Of a DNA stretch of 38,497 bases, positions 15,952 to 24,170 are shown piece by piece. Source of the DNA: Myxococcales bacterium (GTDB lineage Bacteria > Myxococcota_A > Polyangia > Polyangiales > Houyiibacteriaceae). Under the pieces are notes generated by a model, which was not told the DNA's origin, did no database searches, and saw nothing but the letters and a program-made list of their open reading frames with translations. The first letter of the stretch is position 1. Each line of letters starts with the position of its first letter. Both the position numbers and the translations under genes were made by a program. The stretch lies in contig JAOTVB010000023.1 in the NCBI GenBank assembly GCA_029863605.1, positions 1-38,497 on the forward strand, written 5' to 3'.

Positions 15952-18737
15952 TCGGCTGCCTCCAGCTCGGGCTTGTGACGGAGAGCTTCGAGGTCTAAAG
16001 GCCTGACTCGTCTCGAGGCCCGACGCGCGAAAAAGCCGGTTCGCACGACCCGAGGCGCGACATCCGAAACCCCCGTCAACGCGCGAAGTACCTCAGCCGG
16101 CCGTGGGGTCGTCTTTCCCCCGAGGCGCAGGGTGATCCGAATCGGGAGAAGGTCGCCTGCAAAGCCGGCACGTGCGAGCTCGTGGCGACCGTCGCCCACC
16201 ACTGTGCTGATCAAGGCTGCTCCCACGTCGACCCGTTTGCCGATCCCGCCGATATCGCGCCGGATCGTGAGCTCATCGTGGGGCGCGCCGAGCCGTTGTC
16301 GAAGTGCGTCTTCGTCGACGATACCCAGATCCCCAAGGTCGCTCCGCGAGAGCGCGGCAACGTACTCCGCTTCCTCGATCACCCGGTTGAGCGCCGCATC
16401 GTTCGATCCGAGCCCGGCATGGCCGAAGAATTCGATCCCGTCTATCGCGACCTGGTTGAGCGCCGCGCACAGGTCGTCGATCGCAGGCATCTCTGCTGCT
16501 CGCAGCCGGACGTCGACATGCTCACACAGGCTCGAGGTCCCGACCGGTAATGCGGGGCCAAAGGTCAACCTCGGAAGGGGGTGAAAACCTTCGCTGTAGT
16601 AGAGCGGAAGCCCCACCCGCCGGAGCATGCGAGGGAAGGCTCGCACGAGATCGAGGTGTGAGGCGTACGCGGCGCGGCCGAGCTTTCGATAGCCGATCCG
16701 CAGTCGCATCACGGGCCCCTGGTCGACCCCATGAAATGGTCGCCGGTCGATTTCTTCATCGGTCTCTTCTCGATCGAGTGGCGGAGGTCTAGGATCGAGC
16801 GCGTCCATGCGCTTCAGAAAGACGAGTCGCTCTTCTCGCATTTGGGTGAGATCGCATGCGACGCCGCAGTCGTAGCAAACGAGACGGCGCCTGTCGGCGT
16901 CAGCCTCTTGGGCGTTGGTATGGTGCACGAAGCGCCCGATGGTCTTTCCGCACGGGGGGCTCAACCGATTGCGGACTGACTTGCGATACTCGCGTGCCAA
17001 AAACCCCGGTGCGAGGCCGACGTCGATGTGATCCCAGGGAAGCCGCGCATCGATGGGAACCGTCCCTAGGAACGGCGCTGGGTCTAAGCCGACCTCCGCG
17101 AGAGATGCCGACCAAGCGTCGAGATCGAGCCGCTCGTCCCACGAGTCGAAACGCGCGCCGCGCCTGTAGGCACCGTGGATGACCTCGCCCAAGCGTCGGT
17201 CGCCGCGAGCGAGCATCCCTTCGAGCCAGGAGCCGTCTGAGTCGTGCATCTTGAGCTTGACGCGGGTGGTCGCTGCTTCGTCGCGAAGCAACGATTGTTT
17301 TCGTACTATTTCCTCGTGGGAGTCCATGGCGCACCACTGAAAAGGCGTGTGCGGTTTGGGCACATGGGTCGAGACGCTGACCGTGACCCGAGCCCGCTTG
17401 TTGCCTTGCACCTCGCGCGCAACATCGAGCGCGCGAGCCCCGGTGCGCACGATGTCCCGAACGTCCTCGTCCTCCTCGGTCGGAAGACCGATCATGAAGT
17501 AGAGCTTCATCTTGCTCCAACCACGGGAGAATACGCGCTTTGCGGTCTCCATGAGTTGGGAGTCGGTCACGTTCTTGTTGACCACATCGCGCATCCGCTG
17601 GCTGCCCGCCTCGGGGGCGAACGTGAGGCCGCCGGCGCGCTGCGTCTTCATGTCATCGAGCACGTCTTCACTGAGCCCGTACGCGCGGAGAGACGACACG
17701 TTCAAAGAAACCTGGCGGGAGGCTAGCGCCGCGACCGACTTTTGCACCAGCGGGGCGATCGCGCTGTAGTCTGCGGTCGATAGCGACGTCAGGGAGGCTT
17801 CGTCGTATCCGGCCTCCGAGACCGAGCGCATCATGGCCTCCACGATAGCGTTGGGATCGCGCTCGCGCACCGGGCGGTAGATCATCCCGGCCTGGCAAAA
17901 CCTGCAGCCCTCGGTACAGCCCCGCGCGATTTCGATCGAGGCTCGATCGAACACGGTCTGGCAGTTGGCGATCGGGCCGTCGACGGGAAACGGGTACTCG
18001 TTGAGGTCCTTCACGATCTCGCGTCGTACGGGAAACGGAGCGCCGGAATCCTTCGGCTCGACCACGTGCACCTCGGTGTCCGGGCACAGGGTCGTTTGGT
18101 ATAGCGATGGCACGTAGAACGCCCCGAGCCCCGCAATGCGTCGAAGCCGCTCTGCGCGCGGAACCCCCTCTTCTTTCATCGCCGCCCACGCGTTCATGAG
18201 CTCAGGCACCTTTCGTTCTCCGTCTCCAATCAGGAACGCGTCAATGAACGGAGACATGGGCTCGGCGTGCGTGGCGGTCGGGCCGCCCGCAACGATCAGC
18301 GGGTCGTCGTCACCGCGCTGCTCCGCAGTAAGAGGAATGTGCCCGAGGTCGAGGATCTGGAGCACGTTGGTGTACGTGAGCTCGTACTGAAGAGAGAACC
18401 CCACGATGTCGAAGTCGTGCAAACCCCGAGCGCTTTCGAGCGAGCAAAGGGGCTGTTCATGTGCGCGTAGCTCTGCCTCCATGTCTGGCCAGGCTGCGTA
18501 CGCGCGTTCAGCGAGAAGGTCCGGGCTCTGATTGACGATGTCGTATAGGATCTTGTAACCGAGGTGGCTCATGCCGATCTCGTAGAGGTCGGGGAACGCG
18601 AGGCAGATCCGGCACCGGACCTCGTCCCATGGCTTGCGAACCTCCCCCTGCTCGCCGCCGAGGTACTGGGCGGGTTTGTGCACGCGGTCGATGAAACCTG
18701 CGTAAGGATGTTCTTGTATGGGGCGCGTCTCGGGCAC
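15948..18737 (-). CDS. B12-binding-type radical SAM protein fused to DUF2344 (TIGR03960-TIGR03936)
   Basis: A 929-residue fusion. The first 600 residues form a TIGR03960-type radical SAM protein: a B12-fold-like N-terminal region (IVGFSLQYELTYTNVLQIL, IVAGGPTATHAEP) and the cluster motif C274-x3-C278-x2-C281 in ARGCTEGCRFCQAG. A second Cys pair, VCYDCGVAC, lies near residue 625 (the CxxC linker). From about residue 675, LRIGYRKLGRAAYASHLDLVR and YSEGFHPLPRLTFGPALPVG mark the DUF2344 domain. In other genomes this protein often sits beside RNase E/G and rplU, which has led to guesses of a role in RNA or ribosome maturation. That is family knowledge, not seen here. The start is GTG 18737, and the stop overlaps the downstream gene. 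Confidence 0.9.
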   Translation of the reverse strand: MPETRPIQEHPYAGFIDRVHKPAQYLGGEQGEVRKPWDEVRCRICLAFPDLYEIGMSHLGYKILYDIVNQSPDLLAERAYAAWPDMEAELRAHEQPLCSLESARGLHDFDIVGFSLQYELTYTNVLQILDLGHIPLTAEQRGDDDPLIVAGGPTATHAEPMSPFIDAFLIGDGERKVPELMNAWAAMKEEGVPRAERLRRIAGLGAFYVPSLYQTTLCPDTEVHVVEPKDSGAPFPVRREIVKDLNEYPFPVDGPIANCQTVFDRASIEIARGCTEGCRFCQAGMIYRPVRERDPNAIVEAMMRSVSEAGYDEASLTSLSTADYSAIAPLVQKSVAALASRQVSLNVSSLRAYGLSEDVLDDMKTQRAGGLTFAPEAGSQRMRDVVNKNVTDSQLMETAKRVFSRGWSKMKLYFMIGLPTEEDEDVRDIVRTGARALDVAREVQGNKRARVTVSVSTHVPKPHTPFQWCAMDSHEEIVRKQSLLRDEAATTRVKLKMHDSDGSWLEGMLARGDRRLGEVIHGAYRRGARFDSWDERLDLDAWSASLAEVGLDPAPFLGTVPIDARLPWDHIDVGLAPGFLAREYRKSVRNRLSPPCGKTIGRFVHHTNAQEADADRRRLVCYDCGVACDLTQMREERLVFLKRMDALDPRPPPLDREETDEEIDRRPFHGVDQGPVMRLRIGYRKLGRAAYASHLDLVRAFPRMLRRVGLPLYYSEGFHPLPRLTFGPALPVGTSSLCEHVDVRLRAAEMPAIDDLCAALNQVAIDGIEFFGHAGLGSNDAALNRVIEEAEYVAALSRSDLGDLGIVDEDALRQRLGAPHDELTIRRDIGGIGKRVDVGAALISTVVGDGRHELARAGFAGDLLPIRITLRLGGKTTPRPAEVLRALTGVSDVAPRVVRTGFFARRASRRVRPLDLEALRHKPELEAAE

Positions 18738-18812
18738 GGACTAGTGTGACGCGTTCCGACGAGTTTGCACGCTCGGGCTCGCAACGCCAGACCCCGGTCG
18801 AGCGCTTGCGTT

Positions 18813-19937
18813 TTATGGGTGAACCGGAAAAAGCCCTTCTTCGGTCACAGAAAAGAGCGCGCCCGAAATCGGATGTGGAGCGCGCTCGGCGGCGTCGTTG
18901 GCATGTTTGGCGAGCAGGCGGGCACCATCCAGAGGCGCGACCAGCAATACGTCTCGGTGCGGCGCCGCCGCGATCCAGCCCTCGGTCGAGAGCTTCCTCA
19001 ACCGCACCGCGAGGTCGGGGAGAACCAGCCGCGCCGCGTCTAGCCCGTCTCCTTGGCGCACTCGCAAAAGACAGTCTTCGATCGGTTCGAGCCTCAGTTC
19101 GCGAGAATGGGAGGCGAGGTTGCGGATCGATTGGTGGAAGGCATCGCCGCTGTCGAGCCACTGCTCCACCTCGGCCCGACGGACATAGCGTGCGCGAGGC
19201 CCGTAGCGCAGTTGCAGCGTGAGGTGTACATCGTGCCCCACCTCTTCGCGATACAGCACGTCCTCGGCAGGCAGCGAGCCGAGGAACCTGTCGGAAACCA
19301 GTCGCGGGAAGACGCGGGCCATCGCTTCCGCCCACTGCGTGTCACGCGGACGATCATCGCCCGGCAACATGCTGACGATGCGAAGCGCCGCCTCTGCCGT
19401 AGCCGCCTGGTCCTGGTCGCGGGCGACTTTCTCGACGCGGGCGAGGTCTACGGCGGCACCGTTGTCCAGTTCGACAGTCAGCTCGAACTGAGACTCAATC
19501 TGAAGGTCCGGCCGTTGCTCAGCGAGCACCTCTGCGAAGATCGAGACGACGCGTGAGACCGGGCCTGCGTCGCTTGCCTCTAGTTCGGCGGCCGCGAGCG
19601 ATTCCGACAGGCAATGCCGAGGGTCTTCGGCGTCGAGTGCTTGCTCGATCGCGCTGAACGGGTCGAACCAACCAAAACGACCAAGCTGGACTCGATGTGT
19701 CCCTGCCTGCTCCCGCGCGCTGCCACCGAGGTGTTCGATCAGCAGGAGGCCAAGCAATGCGCCTGCTCCTTCGACGAAGCGGTCGTCTCCGATCGGGTCG
19801 CCTTCTTGCTCGAGGAAGCGCTCGATTTGGTCAGCGAGCCAGCGAACTCCGGTCCGACCGGCGGCGGGCAGCCCGGACCCGCGGGCTTCGGCGAAATTCA
19901 GCGCGGCAGGCACGAGACGGCCGCCGACCTCTTCCAT
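18813..19937 (-). CDS. DUF1444-like protein of unknown function
   Basis: A 374-residue soluble protein from ATG 19937; GTG 19955, GTG 19961 and TTG 19973 are in-frame alternatives and no ribosome site decides between them. The N-terminal half has Gly/Ala-rich helices (FVEGAGALLGLLLIEHLGG). The C-terminal third follows the DUF1444 (YtpQ-like) pattern: a two-strand segment (DVHLTLQLRYGPRARYV), a helix with SIRNLASHS, then DGLDAARLVLPDL and EGWIAAAPHRDVLLVAP. No activity is known for that family. It is divergent from the GTPase-like gene and lies 75 bp upstream of the radical SAM gene on the same strand. The DUF1444 link is by eye and moderate. Confidence 0.65.
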   Translation of the reverse strand: MEEVGGRLVPAALNFAEARGSGLPAAGRTGVRWLADQIERFLEQEGDPIGDDRFVEGAGALLGLLLIEHLGGSAREQAGTHRVQLGRFGWFDPFSAIEQALDAEDPRHCLSESLAAAELEASDAGPVSRVVSIFAEVLAEQRPDLQIESQFELTVELDNGAAVDLARVEKVARDQDQAATAEAALRIVSMLPGDDRPRDTQWAEAMARVFPRLVSDRFLGSLPAEDVLYREEVGHDVHLTLQLRYGPRARYVRRAEVEQWLDSGDAFHQSIRNLASHSRELRLEPIEDCLLRVRQGDGLDAARLVLPDLAVRLRKLSTEGWIAAAPHRDVLLVAPLDGARLLAKHANDAAERAPHPISGALFSVTEEGLFPVHP

Positions 19938-20031
19938 TGCCTGGACCCAACTCACCCCCACACGACACCCCAAACGAACGTTAACATGACTCGGGTTGCG
20001 CGCATAGAGCGTACGACGAATGAATTGAGCA

Positions 20032-21066
20032 ATGGCCCGTCCGGCGAAGAAGGTCGCGCTCGATCAGCTGGTCAAGGTGCTCGACCGGGTGCCCATCGTG
20101 TCGAGTGTCAAGAACGACCTGACTGAGCTTCGGGCGCTTCTTTACAATCGTCGACCGCCTCGTCTTGCCGCCCTCGGACTCCCTAGTAGCGGACGGTCCT
20201 CGCTTCTACGCGCGTTGATCGAGCGCAGCGCAGGCGAGCAAGCCTTCCATGCGGAGCATGGTCAGTGGGTCCACATCGAGCACGTGGGTGCGAAAGTGGA
20301 GTGGATCGAGCTCGACGTCGGGGACCCGAAAGCGCGGTCCCAGTGGGAAGCCGCGCTCGACGAAGGGAAGCCCGATTTGGTGCTGATCACCGTAGAGCCC
20401 AAAAGCATGGAGGATGCCGCTGCAATCATCGAGCGTTGCAAGAGCCTGCTGCGTAGCATCCCTGGCACCGAGTCGTCCGTGCGTGTGTTTCCGTTGCTCA
20501 CGCACGCCGATCTGATCGGCCGCGGTCCGCAGGACGTCGAGTCCGTGCGTCGCGAGCTCGCAGCAAACCTCCGGGCCGCTTCCCTTCGCGCGGATCCGGC
20601 TCGAGCGGTGTCCGCCATTTCGGGCCACGGCTTGGAGGGATTGTCCGAAGCGATCGTCTTGGCGCTGCCCGAGGAAGCGCGACTCGAGGCGGCACGCTCG
20701 TTGACCCGCGCACGCCAGGCGCGGATCCGCATTGGCAACGAAATCGTCCAGGCCTGCACCGCCGTGTCGGTGACCGTGGGAGTCACGCCGATTCCATTCT
20801 CCGACATGGTGGTTCTCGGCCCTCTGCAAGCGATGATGGTGAGCTCACTCGCGTACCTGAGCGGACGGACCTGGGGTCGCAAGACGGTTGCCGAGTGGTT
20901 GGCGAGCCTGGGCGTCGTTGGCGGCATCGGCATGGGGCTTCGCTTTTCCGCGCAGACGATTGCCAAGTTCGTTCCCGGTGCAGGGAACGCGGTATCTGCT
21001 GGCGTGGCGGGTGCGGGCACGACCGCGATGGGTCAAAGCGCGATCAAGTATTTCTTGCGTGACTGA
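20032..21066 (+). CDS. GTPase-like protein with DUF697 membrane domain and altered P-loop
   Basis: A 344-residue protein. Residues 43-225 resemble a small GTPase domain: a P-loop GLPSSGRSSL (49-58), a G3-like LDVGD (94-98) and a G4-like THAD (157-160). The P-loop lysine, needed for phosphate binding, is Arg55; G3 lacks the normal DxxG spacing and G4 is THAD rather than NKxD. Residues about 238-340 match DUF697, with TVGVTPIPFSDMVVLGPLQA and hydrophobic, Gly-rich segments likely to insert in the membrane. The result is a YcjF/Era-like protein that may be a pseudo-GTPase. It starts at ATG 20032 and ends directly against the lipB stop. Confidence 0.75.
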   Translation: MARPAKKVALDQLVKVLDRVPIVSSVKNDLTELRALLYNRRPPRLAALGLPSSGRSSLLRALIERSAGEQAFHAEHGQWVHIEHVGAKVEWIELDVGDPKARSQWEAALDEGKPDLVLITVEPKSMEDAAAIIERCKSLLRSIPGTESSVRVFPLLTHADLIGRGPQDVESVRRELAANLRAASLRADPARAVSAISGHGLEGLSEAIVLALPEEARLEAARSLTRARQARIRIGNEIVQACTAVSVTVGVTPIPFSDMVVLGPLQAMMVSSLAYLSGRTWGRKTVAEWLASLGVVGGIGMGLRFSAQTIAKFVPGAGNAVSAGVAGAGTTAMGQSAIKYFLRD

Positions 21067-21723
21067 CTACTGAGGCGGGCCGTCTTGCCAGACGATGTCG
21101 GCATCGTAGAGCTCCGCGAAGTGTCGGGCGAGCGGCTTCATGACCTCGGCGACCCCAATTTGTCGGCCCAGCTCCGTCGAAATCGAGGTCACCTCTTTGT
21201 CCTGAATCCCACATGGCACGATGAGGTCGAAGCGGGAGAGATCGGTGCTCACGTTGAGAGCGAGGCCGTGCATCGTGACCCAGCGGCTGATTCGGACACC
21301 GACTGCGCCGATCTTGCGGTCCTCGATCCAGGCTCCATTCAACCCTTCGATACGCGAAGCGTCGAGGCCAAAGTCGGCGCAAGCTCGGATCATCGTCTCT
21401 TCGAGCGACCACACGTATTTGCGGACATCACGACGATCCGGATTGAGATCGATGATCGGGTAGGCCACCAACTGGCCCGGGCCATGATAGGTCACGTCCC
21501 CGCCACGACCAACCTCGCGCACCGAGACCCCTTGGGCCTCGAGCGTGTCGGGTGACGCCAGAACATGTTGCTCTCTGGTCGAACGCCCCAAGGTGATCAC
21601 GGGGTCGTGCTCGAGCATCAGGACCGTGTCGGCGATCTCGCCGGCGATTCGTTTCGCCTGCAGGTTCTTTTGTAGCGCGTGCGCGTCGTCGTAGCCGATG
21701 GTCCCAAGCTTACAGAAAAGCAT
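21067..21723 (-). CDS. lipB: Octanoyl-[ACP]:protein N-octanoyltransferase
   Basis: LipB moves octanoate from acyl carrier protein to the lipoyl domains of pyruvate and related dehydrogenases. The 218 residues show GRSTREQHVL, the substrate loop RGGDVTYHGPGQ (73-84), the catalytic Lys137 in RKIGAVGVR and the acyl-accepting Cys171 in VPCGIQDKEVTS. It lies 15 bp downstream of lpdA on the same strand, a functional pairing: LpdA is the E3 subunit of the complexes LipB helps to lipoylate. No lipA or E1/E2 genes are visible. The stop abuts that of the convergent DUF697 gene with no gap. Confidence 0.96.
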   Translation of the reverse strand: MLFCKLGTIGYDDAHALQKNLQAKRIAGEIADTVLMLEHDPVITLGRSTREQHVLASPDTLEAQGVSVREVGRGGDVTYHGPGQLVAYPIIDLNPDRRDVRKYVWSLEETMIRACADFGLDASRIEGLNGAWIEDRKIGAVGVRISRWVTMHGLALNVSTDLSRFDLIVPCGIQDKEVTSISTELGRQIGVAEVMKPLARHFAELYDADIVWQDGPPQ

Positions 21724-21738
21724 GTGCGCTCGGCCGTC

Positions 21739-23148
21739 CTACCGATTCATGATGTGGATCGCCTCGCCAAGCGCGTGCTTGAACGCCTCCATGACGCCTT
21801 CGCCGAGGGTAGGGTGCGGATGAACCGTGAGGGCGACGTCTTCGGCGAATGCACACATCTCCATGGCGAGCGCCGACTCGCTGATGAGGTCGCTCGCTTC
21901 AGGACCGACGATGGCCACGCCGAGGAGCTGATGGTCGCTCTCGTCGATGATCACTTTGAGAAAGCCGTCGGTCTCGCTGACCGCCATCGCCCGGCCCGAC
22001 GCGGCAAAGGGGAACTTCCCGATCTTGACCTTCTTGCCTTGGGCTTTCGCTTCGGTTTCGGTGAGGCCGACGGTCGCGATTTCGGGGTCGGTGAAAATCG
22101 CGGCTGGCATGCCACGCCAATCGCGGGCAGTCTTGTGGCCGGCGATCACCTCAGCCGCAATTTCGCCTTCCTTCGACGCCTTGTGGGCGAGGTAGGGTGG
22201 GCCGGCGACGTCACCGATGGCGAAAATGGTCGGCACATTGGTTCGGAACTGGTCGTCGACGAGGACGTGACCGCGCTCGTCGAGCTTGACCCCAACCTTG
22301 TCGAGCCCGAGGCCTTCTGAGTTCGGCTTGAATCCCACCGCGACCAGGACCTTCTCGACTTCGACCACTTGCTGCTTGCCCTCGGTCTCGATGGTCACCT
22401 TCGCTTTCCCACCGGACTTGTCGAGGCTGACGGCTTTGCTCTTCAAGTGGATGTCGGCGGGCTCGCCCTTCTTCAGATGTTTTTGAACGACGCGGACCAA
22501 GTCGGAGTCGGTACCGGGCAGCAGCTGGTCCAAGAGCTCGACGACCGTGATCTTCGTCCCGAGCTTCTGGTACACCATCCCGAGCTCGAGGCCGATCACC
22601 CCGCCTCCGATCAAAAGCATGCTCGCGGGGGCTTTTTGAAGGCTGACCGCTTCACGTGCCGTGATTACGAGGTCACCGTCGGGCTCGAACCCCGGGAGTT
22701 GAATCATCTGCGTGCCCGTCGCGACGATGATCCCCTTGGTTGCCTTGTAGGTTTCTGTCTTTCCGTCCGCGCCGGTCACCTCGACGGTGTTCGGATCGGT
22801 GATCACGGCCGTTCCCATCGCGATATCGCCCCCGTTCCCCTTGACCAGGCTCGTTACCCCGCTGGTGAGCTTGTGGACGATGCCTTCCTTCCATTGCTGC
22901 ATCTTGGCGACGTCGACCTCGAGATCTTTGACCGTGATGCCCATATGCTGGGCGTTTCGAACCTTGTTCGCGAGGTTCGCGGCGGCGATGAGTGCCTTGG
23001 ACGGAATGCAACCCCAGTTGAGGCAGACCCCACCCATGGCTTCTTTCTCGACGCAGAGCGTTTTCACACCGAGTTGTCCCAGACGAATGGCAGCCACGTA
23101 GCCCCCAGGGCCGCCACCGATCACGATCGCTTCGTATTCGTTAGACAT
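21739..23148 (-). CDS. lpdA: Dihydrolipoyl dehydrogenase (E3)
   Basis: FAD enzyme that re-oxidises dihydrolipoamide on 2-oxo acid dehydrogenase complexes or the glycine cleavage system, producing NADH. The 469 residues contain FAD-binding [13 protein letters not shown] (9-21), the redox pair C42/C47 in [13 protein letters not shown], the NAD-binding [28 protein letters not shown], and the C-terminal catalytic HPHPTLGE. Length is normal. It leads the lpdA-lipB operon. The start ATG 23148 is 62 bp from the divergent glyoxalase-fold gene. No E1/E2 neighbours are present, so which complex it serves is open. Confidence 0.96.
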   Translation of the reverse strand: MSNEYEAIVIGGGPGGYVAAIRLGQLGVKTLCVEKEAMGGVCLNWGCIPSKALIAAANLANKVRNAQHMGITVKDLEVDVAKMQQWKEGIVHKLTSGVTSLVKGNGGDIAMGTAVITDPNTVEVTGADGKTETYKATKGIIVATGTQMIQLPGFEPDGDLVITAREAVSLQKAPASMLLIGGGVIGLELGMVYQKLGTKITVVELLDQLLPGTDSDLVRVVQKHLKKGEPADIHLKSKAVSLDKSGGKAKVTIETEGKQQVVEVEKVLVAVGFKPNSEGLGLDKVGVKLDERGHVLVDDQFRTNVPTIFAIGDVAGPPYLAHKASKEGEIAAEVIAGHKTARDWRGMPAAIFTDPEIATVGLTETEAKAQGKKVKIGKFPFAASGRAMAVSETDGFLKVIIDESDHQLLGVAIVGPEASDLISESALAMEMCAFAEDVALTVHPHPTLGEGVMEAFKHALGEAIHIMNR

Positions 23149-23195
23149 CGGAGCGGAGTCTGCATCAGCATCCCCGTAAGCGCCAGCGGCAGTGC

Positions 23196-23201
23196 TATAG
23201 T
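23196..23201 (+). promoter_or_regulatory. Extended -10 element of the glyoxalase-fold gene
   Basis: TGC followed by TATAGT forms an extended -10 ending 9 nt before ATG 23211. No Shine-Dalgarno is present, so a leaderless or near-leaderless transcript is likely. No good -35 is seen, as expected for an extended -10. Confidence 0.5.
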
Positions 23202-23210
23202 CGTTGCGCT

Positions 23211-23651
23211 ATGCGATACCTCCACACCATGATCCGTGTGAGCGACCTCGAGGCTTCGCTCGACTTCTTTTGCAACAAGCTCGGGCTCGTGGAGCACCGG
23301 CGGTCGGAAAACGAGAAGGGGCGGTACACGCTCGTCTTCCTCACCAGCCCTGAAGATCGCGCGCGTGCCGAAGGAGAAGCGTCGCCCCTGATCGAGCTCA
23401 CTTACAACTGGGATCCCGAGGAGTACACGGGCGGACGCAACTTCGGTCACCTGGCTTTCGAAACCGAAGACATCTACGCCCTCTGCCAACGGTTGATGGA
23501 GAACGGCGTCACGATCAACCGCCCACCCCGAGATGGCCGAATGGCATTCGTCCGCTCCCCCGACGGAATTTCGATCGAGCTGCTGCAAAAAGGGAAACCT
23601 CTCCTACCCGCCGAACCGTGGGCATTGATGCCAAACACCGGCGCTTGGTAG
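23211..23651 (+). CDS. gloA: Glyoxalase I-like VOC family protein
   Basis: VOC metalloenzyme close to lactoylglutathione lyase, which isomerises the methylglyoxal-glutathione adduct. The 146 residues keep all four metal ligands at GloA-like positions: H5 (YLHTMIRV), E62 (LIELTYNW), H80 (FGHLAFET) and E123 (SIELLQ). [14 protein letters not shown] is the usual C-terminal signature. It is monocistronic or leads a short run; the next gene is 83 bp away and has its own -10. Whether glutathione or another thiol is used cannot be told here. Confidence 0.88.
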   Translation: MRYLHTMIRVSDLEASLDFFCNKLGLVEHRRSENEKGRYTLVFLTSPEDRARAEGEASPLIELTYNWDPEEYTGGRNFGHLAFETEDIYALCQRLMENGVTINRPPRDGRMAFVRSPDGISIELLQKGKPLLPAEPWALMPNTGAW

Positions 23652-23721
23652 TTCGATCGCGTCAAACGGGGCTTTTGAAGTGACTATCAGCTAGCTTCTT
23701 CGCCAAGTCGCGCGGGTGCGT

Positions 23722-23727
23722 TATTAT
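23722..23727 (+). promoter_or_regulatory. Putative -10 element of the Kazal lipoprotein gene
   Basis: TATTAT ends 7 nt before ATG 23735 (spacer CCAGATC). There is no Shine-Dalgarno between them, again suggesting a leaderless transcript. Confidence 0.45.
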
Positions 23728-23734
23728 CCAGATC

Positions 23735-24106
23735 ATGACGACTCGTTGGATTTCTCGTTTGTCAGTGCTGGCGCTCCTCAGCGCCTTGGGTTGCGGGGGA
23801 AGTACGCCTAATGGCACCGGTGGCGCCGGCGGCACGGGTGGTGCCGGCGGCGCGGGCGGAGTGGGTGGCGCCGGCGCGATCGGCGGGGGCGGTGGTTCTG
23901 GCGGTTGCTCTGACAATAGTGCTTGTGACGAGGCGGATTACTGCAACGCAGAGGACTGTAACTCGACCGGCACCTGCGTCACCCGACCCCTCGTGTGCTC
24001 TCGGGTCTTCGCTCCCGTCTGCGGGTGCGATGGCAGCACCTATGGCAACGCCTGCGAGGCAGCCGCCGACGGCGTGCGCGTCGCGTCCCAAGGTGCGTGT
24101 CCGTAG
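23735..24106 (+). CDS. Kazal-domain lipoprotein with Gly-rich linker
   Basis: A 123-residue secreted lipoprotein. The signal peptide ends at lipobox SALGC (C20). Residues 27-57 are an almost pure Gly tract in GGx steps (GGAGGTGGAGGAGG...), a flexible tether. Next comes a Cys-rich lead ([18 protein letters not shown]) and a C-terminal Kazal-type module, [20 protein letters not shown]. Kazal modules inhibit serine proteases; in predatory or soil bacteria such lipoproteins may protect the surface or bind partners, which is inference. Tethered Cys-rich lipoproteins of this layout are frequent in myxobacteria. The neighbours are also secreted proteins. Confidence 0.85.
   Translation: MTTRWISRLSVLALLSALGCGGSTPNGTGGAGGTGGAGGAGGVGGAGAIGGGGGSGGCSDNSACDEADYCNAEDCNSTGTCVTRPLVCSRVFAPVCGCDGSTYGNACEAAADGVRVASQGACP
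23813..23905 (+). repeat. Gly-rich GGx codon repeat inside the Kazal lipoprotein gene
   Basis: About 90 bp of imperfect 9-nt units of the type GGC-GGC-rich encode GGx steps (residues 27-57). Such tracts change length easily by slippage. Confidence 0.7.
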
Positions 24107-24157
24107 GGTTCCAGTTCAGAACTTCGTCTGTGATGGCTATCTCCACAGAATTGATGT

Positions 24158-24163
24158 TAAAGT
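24158..24163 (+). promoter_or_regulatory. Extended -10 element of the esterase gene
   Basis: TGT followed by TAAAGT ends 7 nt before ATG 24171, with no Shine-Dalgarno between. This matches the spacing seen before three other genes in the window. Confidence 0.4.
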
Positions 24164-24170
24164 CCGCCTG

